DNA of 32,733 bases, taken from Planctomycetota bacterium. Its GTDB lineage: Bacteria > Planctomycetota > Phycisphaerae > UBA1845 > UTPLA1. This document shows positions 25,117-32,733 of this stretch, piece after piece; position 1 is the first letter of the stretch, and every line of letters starts with the position of its first letter. A program made the position numbers and the translations under genes. The DNA lies in NCBI GenBank assembly GCA_016235815.1, contig JACRIM010000009.1, forward strand, positions 1 to 32,733, read 5' to 3'. The notes below the pieces were generated by a model. The model ran no database searches. It was given only the letters and a program-made list of their open reading frames with translations, and was not told the DNA's origin.

Positions 25117-26759
25117 CAGCGATTGGTCCTTGCGTCAGACGGTGCGTCCCGATCGGGAATTGGAAATCGCTTCACCGGATTATCCGAGGGCATCGTCGTG
25201 GGAATCAACCGGAACGCACCCGGACTTTGCGTCGTTGGAATTGGAATCACGCTTCTGGGCGGCGAAAGCGTTTCTGTGAGTGCCAACAGTTCCCTGAGTT
25301 CCCTAAGTCGCTTCTCGGACTCCGTTACGGATTCGCGCGCCAGTGACTCACTTGCCGCCTGCTCGGAGGTGGTCGGAGGATTGGGGCGCATCCACCACGA
25401 CGCATTCGTTGGCTTTGGGGCAACGGTGGAGAATTCCTGCGGTGGTGTAGACACGGCCCACTCCTTCGGCCGCTCAGCCTTTTCCCACTCGATCAGTTGC
25501 ACGATGGCCTCCAACTCCGCGGCGTTGCCCGCGAAGGGCGGCATGAACTCCTTGGTGTGTTCGAGGCGCGAGATATTCAGACGCCGCTGCTCGGTGGTCC
25601 ACGAACCGGCCAGGTGGGTCAGCCCGTTCATGCCGGACATGGTGTGGCAGACGCTGCATTGCACGCGAAAGACCTTGGCCCCGAGGCGGAGTTGATCGTT
25701 CGGATAGAGACTCGCATTTCGCAACGGGTACGGGTCTTCGGTGGTGCAGCCGATTTCTTTAAGCCGGGCGACCTCGGAAGGCTTGATAGAATTCGAGTAC
25801 AGGTGCTCGCGGATGGTGAAGGGTTTACGAATGCCCTCGCGCACGAACTCGCCGCCGGCCGTCGCGCCGAACGCAAGGGCGACAAGCAGCGTGGCCGTCG
25901 CGCCGTTGATGTAGAGCTTCCTGCGAATCAGGCCGACCAGGGCATAGAGGCCGATGAGCAGCGATGCGCCGATGGCCAGCGTCATAAACAGTGTCATGGC
26001 GGCGCTCCCGCCCAGCACCCACGACCGGCTGTCCGGCGGAATCACACGGAGGTACCACACGCCCAGCGCCGGCATGAAGACCATCGGCGCGAGCAGATAG
26101 GCCGCCTGATTGAGCAGCCCGCGCCGCGCCGCGAGGTCGAGGTCGTGCATCGCGTTAATCACGATGCAGGCAGCCAGTGCGGCGATGGTCAGCGACGTGA
26201 TCGTGCGATAGCAGAGCGACGGCCAAAAGCTCGGATTGAAGAAACCGGCCCAGACATTTTGCGTGCGCGTCCATTCGCCGGGCGTCAACTGCCACGAAAG
26301 GATGCCGTTGATCCAGAACAGACTGAACCATGCCGCGACGGTGTAGAGCACGAGCAGGGTCATTCGATCCCGATCGTTCAGCCGCGGTCCGACGCGATAG
26401 AAGGCATAGCCCGAGACGACTTCGAGACAGAAGAAGGTCCACTCAATCGCCCACATCCAGTGGAACTGATCGACCATGACGCCGATGGTTCGCGGGCTGA
26501 CCTGGATCGTGGTGAACCACATGCCGACGCCGGTGAGCGCGCCGACGACAAATGAGACCAGCACAAGCACTTTGAAATAGCCGTCGAGCAATTTGCGGGC
26601 GTGCGGACTGCGCCCGGTCGACGCAAGTCGTTGGAAGTAGCACATTAACATCCCACCGCCGATGGCAAACTGCGCGAGAAAGACGTGAAAAATGCCCAAC
26701 CCGCCGATGACAACGCCCTTCATGAGCGGGCCGAAGTCGTTGATGGGGTAGTAGGTCAT
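25116..26759 (-). CDS. CydA-like (cytochrome bd-type) membrane protein fused to a C-terminal cytochrome c domain
   Basis: The product has 547 residues from the ATG at 26759. The upstream open frame overlaps the AMP nucleosidase end and is dropped. The N-terminal half resembles subunit I of cytochrome bd oxidase. His25 in GIFHVFLAQFAIGGGML corresponds to the high-spin haem ligand region, and DQFHWMWAIEWTFFCLEVVSG has the conserved acidic helix. About eight to nine membrane helices are seen. After the last helix, a soluble domain holds a c-type haem site, CSVCH (about 368-372), with MPPFAG as a likely Met ligand, then a Pro/Ser-rich tail. This differs from standard CydA, which has no haem c. 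It may pass electrons from or to a c-type carrier. Confidence 0.72.
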   Translation of the reverse strand: MTYYPINDFGPLMKGVVIGGLGIFHVFLAQFAIGGGMLMCYFQRLASTGRSPHARKLLDGYFKVLVLVSFVVGALTGVGMWFTTIQVSPRTIGVMVDQFHWMWAIEWTFFCLEVVSGYAFYRVGPRLNDRDRMTLLVLYTVAAWFSLFWINGILSWQLTPGEWTRTQNVWAGFFNPSFWPSLCYRTITSLTIAALAACIVINAMHDLDLAARRGLLNQAAYLLAPMVFMPALGVWYLRVIPPDSRSWVLGGSAAMTLFMTLAIGASLLIGLYALVGLIRRKLYINGATATLLVALAFGATAGGEFVREGIRKPFTIREHLYSNSIKPSEVARLKEIGCTTEDPYPLRNASLYPNDQLRLGAKVFRVQCSVCHTMSGMNGLTHLAGSWTTEQRRLNISRLEHTKEFMPPFAGNAAELEAIVQLIEWEKAERPKEWAVSTPPQEFSTVAPKPTNASWWMRPNPPTTSEQAASESLARESVTESEKRLRELRELLALTETLSPPRSVIPIPTTQSPGAFRLIPTTMPSDNPVKRFPIPDRDAPSDARTNR

Positions 26760-26791
26760 GGCGTCTGCCGCGCGAATTGCGCGGCCCGGCG

Positions 26792-27565
26792 TTAATACCG
26801 AAAGTGCTTGATGTTCTCGCCCTGCGCCTCGATGTGGGTCATGGCGTCGATGCCCAATTGCAGGTGGATGTCGGCCCAATTGCGCGTCACGCGGGCGTCA
26901 CTCTCCTCCGTCTTTACACCGTCGGGCGTGATGGGCACGTCGGACACGAGCAACAGGGCGCCTCGGGCAATTTCGTTGCGATGACCGACGATGAAGACCG
27001 TCGCGGTTTCCATGTCGATGGCGATGGCGGTCATATCCTGCAAACGCTGCTGGAATTCGGCGTCGTGTTCCCACACGCGGCGGTTTGTCGTATACACCAC
27101 GCCGGTTCGATATTCGTGGCCGGCCTCGTTGAGCTTCTGCGAGACGAACTTGTGCAGCTTGAACGACGGCAGCGCGGGCACCTCGGGCGGGAAATAATCA
27201 TTCGATGTTCCCTCGCCACGAATCGCCGCGATGGGCAGGATAAAGTGGCCGATCTCGCTTGTGGTTTTCAGACCGCCGCACTTGCCGAGAAAGAGCACGC
27301 CGCGCGGACGCCGCGCCGCGAGAAGGTCCATGATGATCGCCGCGTTTGGGGAGCCGATGCCGAACTTGACGATGGAAAGTCCGCGGTTGTTCGTCGCCGC
27401 CTGCATGGGCCGATCTTCGCCATAAACATCGCACTTGAACTGTTCGGCGAAGCGGGCGACATAGTTACTGAAGTTTGTGAGGAGGATGTAATCGCCGAAG
27501 CGATCCACGGGCATGCCGGTGTAGCGAGGCAGCCATGATTGAGCCAGTTCGAGCTTGGTGGGCAC
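26792..27565 (-). CDS. amn: AMP nucleosidase (short form)
   Basis: It hydrolyses AMP to adenine and ribose 5-phosphate, helping adenylate balance. The product has 257 residues from a GTG at 27565, which has AAGGAG at ideal distance; the longer frame to 27664 reaches into the divergent intergenic region. The family start QSWLPRYTGMPVDRFGDYILLTNFSNYV is clear. Nucleoside-phosphorylase fold motifs follow: GIGSPNAAIIMDLL, FLGKCGGLK, TTNRRVWEHD and the ribose-binding AIDMETATVF. It is of the short type, lacking the extra N-terminal domain of the E. coli enzyme. The CydA-like gene starts 32 bp downstream; a small palindrome (CCGCGC-5-GCGCGG) at 26768-26784 lies in the gap. Confidence 0.9.
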   Translation of the reverse strand: MPTKLELAQSWLPRYTGMPVDRFGDYILLTNFSNYVARFAEQFKCDVYGEDRPMQAATNNRGLSIVKFGIGSPNAAIIMDLLAARRPRGVLFLGKCGGLKTTSEIGHFILPIAAIRGEGTSNDYFPPEVPALPSFKLHKFVSQKLNEAGHEYRTGVVYTTNRRVWEHDAEFQQRLQDMTAIAIDMETATVFIVGHRNEIARGALLLVSDVPITPDGVKTEESDARVTRNWADIHLQLGIDAMTHIEAQGENIKHFRY

Positions 27566-27685
27566 AACGACTCCTTCGGCGGAAGCAAAAAGCCCGAGCG
27601 ATCCGCCTTGCGTGATTGTATCGAACCGCCCGCCCTGCGACATCGGCGAGTGGAACCGGCACACACCGACCCATACACTGACGAT

Positions 27686-28912
27686 ATGCCCTTACCCGAT
27701 CCGGACACGCCGCCTTCCAACGACGAGTGCAAGCCCCCCATGGCAGCGGCGGCCGGACTGAAGCGCCGGGAGTGGCTGGCCCTCGCGGCCGTGTATCTCC
27801 TCTGTGGGCTGCATTTCTCCGACGTGGCCACGACGCTGGTCATTGGACTGATGACCCTCCTCGGCTATCAGTGCATCTACCGCCGAAACCGAAAGGCCAT
27901 TCTGCTGGTCGTCAGCGTGGTGGCGTCGTTCGTTGCATTTTCCTATGCGGGCAAGTTCGTCATCCGCCGGGCCATCGCCCTGACAAACCAGACCGACGTC
28001 GACCATCGCTTGAAGCCCAACAAGGCGGCCGGCATCAACAGCGACGGACTTCGCTGCCCGGTCGAGGCGTCGGACTTCACCGCTGACACGCGTAACATTA
28101 TTTTTCTCGGCGACTCGTACACCTACGGTTTCAAGCTTTCCCCGGGTGAACGGCCTTTTCCCGATTTAGTGGAAGACCTGATCGGCGGCATGAATCCGGC
28201 GAAGCGGGTCCGCTGTGTGAATTTTGGCTGGACATCATCGTCGCCACTCCTGTCGGGGCGTTTGCTCAAAGATTTCGGAGCGAAGTACAAGCCCAGCTTG
28301 GTCGTGCTAACGCTGGACATGACCGATTTTCATGACGACCTCCGCTACGCCTATGGGGATCGTGAGGATGTCTTTGAAGTGTCGCCGGGCGAATTCGTGC
28401 TGGATCGTGTGGGTCTCGGCGATGCCTACGTGCAACTACGTCGCCGCTGGATGGCCTCGGAGTATTGGAGCCGGCTCCTCGGTCGGGAAGTCATGGCCCC
28501 GTATGACAAGTACTTCATCGTGAATCAGCCATTGGAGCAGAGCCGGCCGTTTCTCAGCGAGATTGAAACGAACCTGAACGACATCGGCGGCTACTGCAAG
28601 GAAACGCTGAAGGTGCCGTTCGTGGTGGTCATGGTCCCGCGACACTATCAGTATACAGATGTCGAATGCCCGCAAGACAACGAGACACGATTCTACCGGC
28701 GCGGCGGCCCGTATGTTTTGGAGGCGTTCCGGTGGCTCGAAGACTTTCGCACGCGCGCGGCCTTCCCGTGCTACTCGCTGCTCGACGACTTCAAATCGTC
28801 GACGGAGCATCCGCACTGCTTCGCTGACGATCCGCACTGGAATCAGCTCGGCCACACCATCGCCGCCCGCGGAATGATGCGCGTGCTTCGCAAGGAGGGC
28901 TTCGTCAAATGA
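27686..28912 (+). CDS. Membrane-anchored SGNH-hydrolase-like protein
   Basis: The product has 408 residues from the ATG at 27686; the longer open frame overlaps the divergent amn start. Two hydrophobic segments lie near the N-terminus (about 30-62 and 71-89). The rest is an SGNH/GDSL-type domain: the nucleophile block LGDSYTYG (Ser144) and the C-terminal DDPHWNQLGH block with Asp381 and His384. The linker has the NSDGLR motif often seen before such domains in exopolysaccharide-linked or acyl-transfer proteins. It may act as an esterase or O-acetyl transferase partner at the cell envelope. It starts 120 bp from the divergent amn gene. Its stop overlaps the AroDE start (ATGA), so it is translationally coupled to an aromatic-pathway gene. 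Confidence 0.82.
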   Translation: MPLPDPDTPPSNDECKPPMAAAAGLKRREWLALAAVYLLCGLHFSDVATTLVIGLMTLLGYQCIYRRNRKAILLVVSVVASFVAFSYAGKFVIRRAIALTNQTDVDHRLKPNKAAGINSDGLRCPVEASDFTADTRNIIFLGDSYTYGFKLSPGERPFPDLVEDLIGGMNPAKRVRCVNFGWTSSSPLLSGRLLKDFGAKYKPSLVVLTLDMTDFHDDLRYAYGDREDVFEVSPGEFVLDRVGLGDAYVQLRRRWMASEYWSRLLGREVMAPYDKYFIVNQPLEQSRPFLSEIETNLNDIGGYCKETLKVPFVVVMVPRHYQYTDVECPQDNETRFYRRGGPYVLEAFRWLEDFRTRAAFPCYSLLDDFKSSTEHPHCFADDPHWNQLGHTIAARGMMRVLRKEGFVK

Positions 28913-30519
28913 CGCTCCTCATCGCATCGATCTTCGGCCATTCGGAAGTGGAGCTGCGCGAGGCCATCGGTTCGGCCATCGAGCAAGGCGCCGACGCGGT
29001 TGAACTGCGCCTCGACCTCTGTGACGGTGTGACCGACGAGGAAGTTCGCAGGATTCGTGAATCCGGGGCGCTGACCGTGCCCCTGATCCTGACGATTCGG
29101 TCGGCCGGCGAAGGCGGTGCGTGGGAAGGGGATGACACCGATCGGGTCAGCCGGCTTATCGAGCTTGGTCCGATCGCGGATTACATCGACGTCGAATTGG
29201 CGCTTTGGAATCGGTCAGCCAACATCCGCCAGAAGATCGGTCTCGCGCTTGCCAGGGCCGGCCACATCACCCAAGCGGGCGGCAAGGAAGAGATCGAGCA
29301 CGCCGTTCGACGCCGCCTGATCCTCTCCCGGCACGACACGACCACACGACCGGCCAATCTGCACAGTGATCTTGTTGACATGCTCTCGGCCCGCGAGTGT
29401 GACGCGCCGAAACTCGCATGGCGGGCGCGCACGGTACGCGACAACTTCGAGGCGTTTGACTTGATGCGCGAAAGCCCGAAACCGCCGATTGTAATCTGCA
29501 TGGGCGACGTTGGGATCGCGTCGCGTGTTCTTTCGAAGAAGTTCGGCGCGCTCGGCACGTTTGCTTCGCTGACCACCGACACAACAACGGCCGCCGGGCA
29601 GGCCACCGTGGCGCAGATGCGAACGCTGTATCGCTGGGAGCAGATCACTCCGCGAACAAGAATCTATGGAGTCATCGGAGACCCGGTGGCGCAATCGCTC
29701 AGTCCGTTGGTTCACAACGCGGCGTTCACGCAGACCGGTGTCGACGGCGTCTATCTGCCTTTTCGTGTCGCACCGGGATACGAGTCGTTCAAGGCGTTCA
29801 TGGTCGAGGTGATTGCACGGCCGTGGCTGGACCTCGGCGGATTCAGCGTCACCATCCCACACAAAGAAAATGCTCTGCGATTTCTCGTTGAGCGCGGCGA
29901 TGAGATTGAGTCGACCGCGCGCAGCGCCGGGGTGGTGAATACCATCGTCTTTCGCAATGACGGACGCATCGCGGGTCACAACACCGACCTGCCCGCCATC
30001 ATCGAATCGGCGTGCCGTCTGCTTGATTGCACCAAAGAGCAACTCGCGGGAAAGCGCATCACGATTCTCGGCGCCGGGGGCGTGGCCCGCGCTGCGGTGG
30101 CCGCGTTCATGGAAAACAACGCCGACATCACCGTCCTCAACCGAACCCAGGATCGCGCGCGGTCTCTGGCCGAAGACCTTCGTTGCCGGATCGAGCCGTG
30201 GAGCCGGCGCGACGAGGTATCCGGCGATTTGCTGGTTAATTGCACGAGTTGTGGAATGGCGCCTCAGGACGACCAATCCCCCATGCCGGCCGGTCGTCTG
30301 GCAAACCATGGCGCGGTGCTGGACACCATCTACCGACCGGATCCGACCAAACTGGTGCGCGAGGCCCGGGCCGCCGGAATCCCGGCCGATGTGGGATTGG
30401 GTCTCTTCATTTCACAGGCGACCGGGCAATTCCGGATTTGGACCGGTCGCGACGCGCCCGAGGGACTCATGCTTGCGGCGGCGGCGAACGCTCTGAAAAC
30501 CGCGGCGACGGGACATTAA
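28909..30519 (+). CDS. aroDE: Bifunctional 3-dehydroquinate dehydratase (type I) / shikimate dehydrogenase
   Basis: This catalyses steps three and four of the shikimate pathway on one chain of 536 residues. Residues 1-235 are type I dehydroquinase: GADAVELRLDLCDG, the active-site His142 in LILSRHDTTTRP, Schiff-base Lys168 in PKLAWRART, and the GQATVAQM end. Residues 250-530 are shikimate dehydrogenase: GDPVAQSLSPLVHN, VTIPHKEN (Lys319), NTD (358-360), the NADP-binding GAGGVARA, NCTSCGM, DTIYRPDPTKL and GLGLFISQATGQF. The same fusion is known in plants, Chlamydiae and some Planctomycetota. The start ATG at 28909 overlaps the stop of the SGNH gene by four bases. Shikimate kinase follows two genes later. 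Confidence 0.95.
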   Translation: MTLLIASIFGHSEVELREAIGSAIEQGADAVELRLDLCDGVTDEEVRRIRESGALTVPLILTIRSAGEGGAWEGDDTDRVSRLIELGPIADYIDVELALWNRSANIRQKIGLALARAGHITQAGGKEEIEHAVRRRLILSRHDTTTRPANLHSDLVDMLSARECDAPKLAWRARTVRDNFEAFDLMRESPKPPIVICMGDVGIASRVLSKKFGALGTFASLTTDTTTAAGQATVAQMRTLYRWEQITPRTRIYGVIGDPVAQSLSPLVHNAAFTQTGVDGVYLPFRVAPGYESFKAFMVEVIARPWLDLGGFSVTIPHKENALRFLVERGDEIESTARSAGVVNTIVFRNDGRIAGHNTDLPAIIESACRLLDCTKEQLAGKRITILGAGGVARAAVAAFMENNADITVLNRTQDRARSLAEDLRCRIEPWSRRDEVSGDLLVNCTSCGMAPQDDQSPMPAGRLANHGAVLDTIYRPDPTKLVREARAAGIPADVGLGLFISQATGQFRIWTGRDAPEGLMLAAAANALKTAATGH

Positions 30520-30693
30520 CACCGCGAAATCGGCCGTCATTAGGCGTTTTCAAGCGGATTCGGTGGTCATGCCGTGCCCCACGCAAGGATCACCGTTTGA
30601 CCAAATGACCCTTTCCCCGCATCATTTCAGACTGCCAGTCATGGACCTCACCGTTGAGGAAGGGTCTCTGGTCAGGAAGCCGACACCGAACCG

Positions 30694-31548
30694 ATGAAGC
30701 TACTTTATTGCTCTGATCTTCATGGGAACGAGGGACATTACGCCCGGCTGGCCACTGTGGCGGCCCGCGCGCGTCCCGAAGTGATTGTCCTCGGCGGCGA
30801 CCTCCTCCCTGACGAAGCGTCCACAATGCCATCCAAGATGGGCGTCGGGCAGCCCCAATGGGTTCGCAAGGAGTTCCGCAAGGCCGTTACATCCCTGCGC
30901 GACACCACCGGCGTCAAGAACATCCTCGTCATTTTCGGCAATCACGATTGGAGTAGCAGTGTCACCGCCATGCGAGAACTGGCCGGGGAAGGCTTGCTCT
31001 CCATGCTCGACCTGAAGACTCCGGTTTCCATCTCCGGCGTCAACTTCGTGGGCTACTCCTGCACGCCGCCGACGCCGTTTTACGTCAAAGACTTCGAACG
31101 CCTCGACCTGACCGGCGACATTCCTCCGCTTCTCGGCGGTGCCCGGTGGGATCCACGCTTTTCGCGCCCCGGCACGCATGGCGCCAATCATATCTATCAC
31201 TCGAGTCCTTCCATCGCCGATGAACTCGCGACGTTTGCGCCGCCGGCGGCGCCCTGGGTTTTCGTTGCCCATGCCCCGCCGTTCGACAGCGGGCTGGACA
31301 AGATGTATTCGCAACAGGCCGTAGGCTCGAAAGCCATCCGCGCTGCCATTGAAAAACATCAGCCCATGCTCAGCCTGCACGGTCACATTCATGAATCGCC
31401 GAAGGTCACCGGGCAACATCAAACCAAGATCGGAAAGACCGTCGCCGCCAACCCCGGCCAGGCGGGATCGGCACTCAATCATCTCATCATTGACATCGAT
31501 GTCGCCGCGAAGGCCGTGCGCGGGATGGAGTTCGGGCAGCAGTCGTGA
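30694..31548 (+). CDS. Calcineurin-like metallophosphoesterase
   Basis: The product has 284 residues of the two-metal phosphoesterase fold. Motifs in order are CSDLHGN (Asp8, His10), GGDLLPD (Asp36), FGNHDW (82-85), VAHAPP (about H193) and LHGHIHES (about H229, H231, H233). All metal ligands are present. The substrate is unknown: such enzymes act on phosphomonoesters, phosphodiesters or cyclic nucleotides. A 174-bp gap separates it from AroDE, in which I see no clear promoter. Its stop overlaps the GTG start of shikimate kinase (GTGA), so the two are probably coupled. Confidence 0.9.
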   Translation: MKLLYCSDLHGNEGHYARLATVAARARPEVIVLGGDLLPDEASTMPSKMGVGQPQWVRKEFRKAVTSLRDTTGVKNILVIFGNHDWSSSVTAMRELAGEGLLSMLDLKTPVSISGVNFVGYSCTPPTPFYVKDFERLDLTGDIPPLLGGARWDPRFSRPGTHGANHIYHSSPSIADELATFAPPAAPWVFVAHAPPFDSGLDKMYSQQAVGSKAIRAAIEKHQPMLSLHGHIHESPKVTGQHQTKIGKTVAANPGQAGSALNHLIIDIDVAAKAVRGMEFGQQS

Positions 31549-32078
31549 ATCTCCTCCTCATTGGTCATCGTGGAAGCGGCAAGAGCACCGTCGGGCAGAT
31601 GCTCGCCACACGGCTTAATTGGCGATTCACCGACACCGATCAGATCATCATCGATCAGACCGGCCGCACCATTGCCGACATCTTCGCGCGCGATGGTGAG
31701 CCCGCGTTTCGGCGAATGGAGAAGAAGGTTCTGGAGAGTCTGCGCAAGGCTCAGAACCGGGTCATCTCCCTTGGTGGCGGATCGGTCATCGACCCCGACA
31801 ATCGATCCCTCGTTCGTCGGCTTGGGAAGATTGTGTGGCTTCGCGCCCCGGCCGCTGTGCTCTGGTCGCGCATTTGCAAAGACCCGCATACCTCGCGAAC
31901 GCGGCCGAACCTGACGGCGTCGGGCGGCCTGGCCGAGGTTGAGACCGTTCTTGCCGAGCGCGAGCCGATTTACGAATCCATCGCCTCGCAGATCATCGAC
32001 ACCATGACCATGACGCCCGCCGAGATCGCCGACTCGATTGAGATGTGGTTTCAGGCTAACGACATGGAAGCCGGTTGA
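31545..32078 (+). CDS. aroK: Shikimate kinase
   Basis: It phosphorylates shikimate to shikimate 3-phosphate with ATP. The product has 177 residues, the usual size. The P-loop GHRGSGKST is at 7-15, and FTDTDQII holds the shikimate-binding Asp. FRRMEKKVL gives the conserved Arg, ISLGGGSVI the Gly-rich loop, and SRTRPNL the lid Arg. The start is a GTG at 31545 overlapping the phosphoesterase stop. With AroDE two genes upstream, this gives three shikimate steps in one transcription unit. No terminator hairpin follows; the repeat block begins about 20 bp later. Confidence 0.95.
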   Translation: MNLLLIGHRGSGKSTVGQMLATRLNWRFTDTDQIIIDQTGRTIADIFARDGEPAFRRMEKKVLESLRKAQNRVISLGGGSVIDPDNRSLVRRLGKIVWLRAPAAVLWSRICKDPHTSRTRPNLTASGGLAEVETVLAEREPIYESIASQIIDTMTMTPAEIADSIEMWFQANDMEAG

Positions 32079-32100
32079 TTGTCTGACGCGGAAGTCTTGC

Positions 32101-32225
32101 AAAAAAACTACCCCCACAAAAAAGTGCAAAAGCCCGCAAAAGGCCGCAAAAAAGTCTTGAGACCTGAGACCTGAGACCTGAGACCTGAGTCCTGAGTCCT
32201 GAGTCTTGAGACCTGAGGCTTGAGG
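32101..32225. repeat. Inverted copy of the heptamer-word array, (GACCTGA)n / (GTCCTGA)n with CCGCAAAA words
   Basis: 32101-32153 has words GTGCAAAA, GCCCGCAAAA and GGCCGCAAAA. 32154-32225 has about ten 7-bp units such as GACCTGA and GTCCTGA. Its reverse complement is colinear with 231-325: the CTCAGGA/TCTCAGG heptamers come first, then TTTGCGGCC, TTTGCGGGC and TTTGCAC, then TTTTG(C/T)GGGGG. It begins about 20 bp after the shikimate kinase stop. Confidence 0.85.
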
Positions 32226-32455
32226 CAATAAGGGAACGGGGAACGGGGAACAGAAGGAAGGCACAGAGGCACTGAGGCACGAAGGCACTGAGGGGTGGAA
32301 AATTCGAAACGTCGAAAAGTCGAAAAGTCGAAATGAGGTGGCAAGGGATTCGAGGGGGCAAGGGGCCGAGGGGAAGTGGGACCCGCAAATGGCCGCAAAT
32401 CGCGGTTTTTGGCCGCAAGAAGCCGCAACTTGTTGCGGGTTGTGGCGGGGGTGGA
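32226..32455. repeat. Run of four further short-word tandem arrays
   Basis: After the heptamers come GGGGAAC units (about 32230-32252), 8-bp GGCACTGA/GGCACAGA/GGCACGAA units (about 32258-32292), 8-bp TCGAAAAG units (about 32304-32335), and words built on GGCCGCAA or its complement (about 32385-32450). Each set has a different sequence but a similar 7-10 bp period. No gene is supported in 32079-32709. Between 32456 and about 32559 I see no repeat or site. Confidence 0.75.
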
Positions 32456-32559
32456 ATGCGATGGGTCGCAACCGAAGCGTTTGCAGAGGGGCGCAGGTAT
32501 GACCCCTGCGGTGCGACTTGTGTGTGTCATGTTCGACCTGGCGCATGGGCTCTCCTGTT

Positions 32560-32733
32560 GGTTGCCGGATTCTTTCTTTCTCCAACGACACCTATCAATC
32601 TTGAAACTATGAAGCGGAGTACGCGTCGACGCACACGGTTCCTTGCGATAGTGTTAAACCATTGCGGTGTTATTTCATTACGCAACCAATAACACAGAAG
32701 GAGAAAACCATGCACTTCATCGGCGCAGACATC
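32560..32733 (+). mobile_element. Right boundary: 5' end of a second IS110-like element, facing outward
   Basis: 32592-32709 matches the reverse complement of 24-141 at about 90% by hand alignment, including an identical 28-base stretch at 32592-32619. An AGAAGGAGAA ribosome-binding site and an ATG at 32710 follow. Weaker similarity runs back to about 32560. The conserved leader of at least 118 nt is longer than a ribosome-binding site needs, which fits a structured RNA such as an IS110 bridge RNA. The name of the element family rests on the few transposase residues visible. Confidence 0.55.
32710..32733 (+). CDS. Putative IS110-family transposase, first eight codons only
   Basis: ATG at 32710 encodes MHFIGADI before the window ends. 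It is the same start as the minus-strand copy at 23 (MHFIGADL), with the same ribosome-binding site, GAAGGAGAA. The hFIGAD motif fits the first catalytic Asp of the IS110 DEDD domain. The rest of the gene is outside the window. Confidence 0.5.

Noticed and set aside
31479-32591. Minus-strand open frame (370 codons) over shikimate kinase and the repeat block
   Set aside because: It is an open-frame artefact of the short-word repeats, reading as SGLRTQD-type peptide, and overlaps a clear kinase.

Overview
The window is a G+C-rich piece of a bacterial chromosome, most likely from a member of the Planctomycetota (Phycisphaerae-like). This rests on several markers: paired dockerin-like GDxNxDG motifs in three envelope proteins, a PEP-CTERM sorting tail, Cys-rich GACCFxNGTC repeats, a fused AroD-AroE protein, many starts without a clear ribosome-binding site, and short-word repeat arrays between genes. 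The lineage is inferred from these markers; no ribosomal gene is present.

Both ends break inside the same kind of element. Positions 1-175 (minus strand) and 32560-32733 (plus strand) carry outward-facing copies of about 118 bp of non-coding DNA, roughly 90% identical. Each is followed by the first codons of a gene starting MHFIGAD. This fits the transposase start of an IS110-family element, whose 5' non-coding end is where bridge RNAs are encoded. The window may be an assembly contig that stopped at a multicopy insertion sequence. Just inside each IS end lies a copy, also inverted, of a heptamer-word repeat array (231-325 and 32101-32225).

Layout. 360-3345: a family-4 uracil-DNA glycosylase, a 4x27-bp hairpin repeat array, then a minus-strand group (secreted dockerin-like protein, PEGA lipoprotein, RuvX). 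3552-8472: enolase, an FtsB-like division protein, an ABC-F ATPase, a nucleotidyltransferase-fold protein and a small membrane zinc-ribbon protein. 8484-9620: an M24 peptidase on the minus strand. 9859-13280: two tandem secreted proteins with a related N-terminal domain, one with a PEP-CTERM tail and the other fused to a CotA-like multicopper oxidase. 13405-18441: a large RHS/YD-repeat protein with a distinct C-terminal tip, followed by a small membrane protein that could be its immunity partner. 18848-23669: an RND efflux pump with its adaptor, and a DUF1844 protein. About 23788-23888: a promoter, a C6-loop hairpin and a U-tract that could make a small RNA. 23974-27565: a two-gene CydA-like/cytochrome c membrane complex behind an AMP nucleosidase. 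27686-32078: a plus-strand run of SGNH hydrolase, bifunctional AroDE, metallophosphoesterase and shikimate kinase, mostly with overlapping starts and stops.

Taken together, housekeeping genes (glycolysis, division, shikimate pathway, DNA repair) alternate with envelope and secreted accessory genes. The most unusual parts are the IS110-like ends with putative bridge-RNA regions, the word-like repeat arrays, the oxidase-like membrane pair with a c-type haem domain, the multicopper-oxidase fusion, the RHS tip with its partner, and the candidate C-loop RNA. All functions are inferred from sequence motifs read by eye; no database search was possible.
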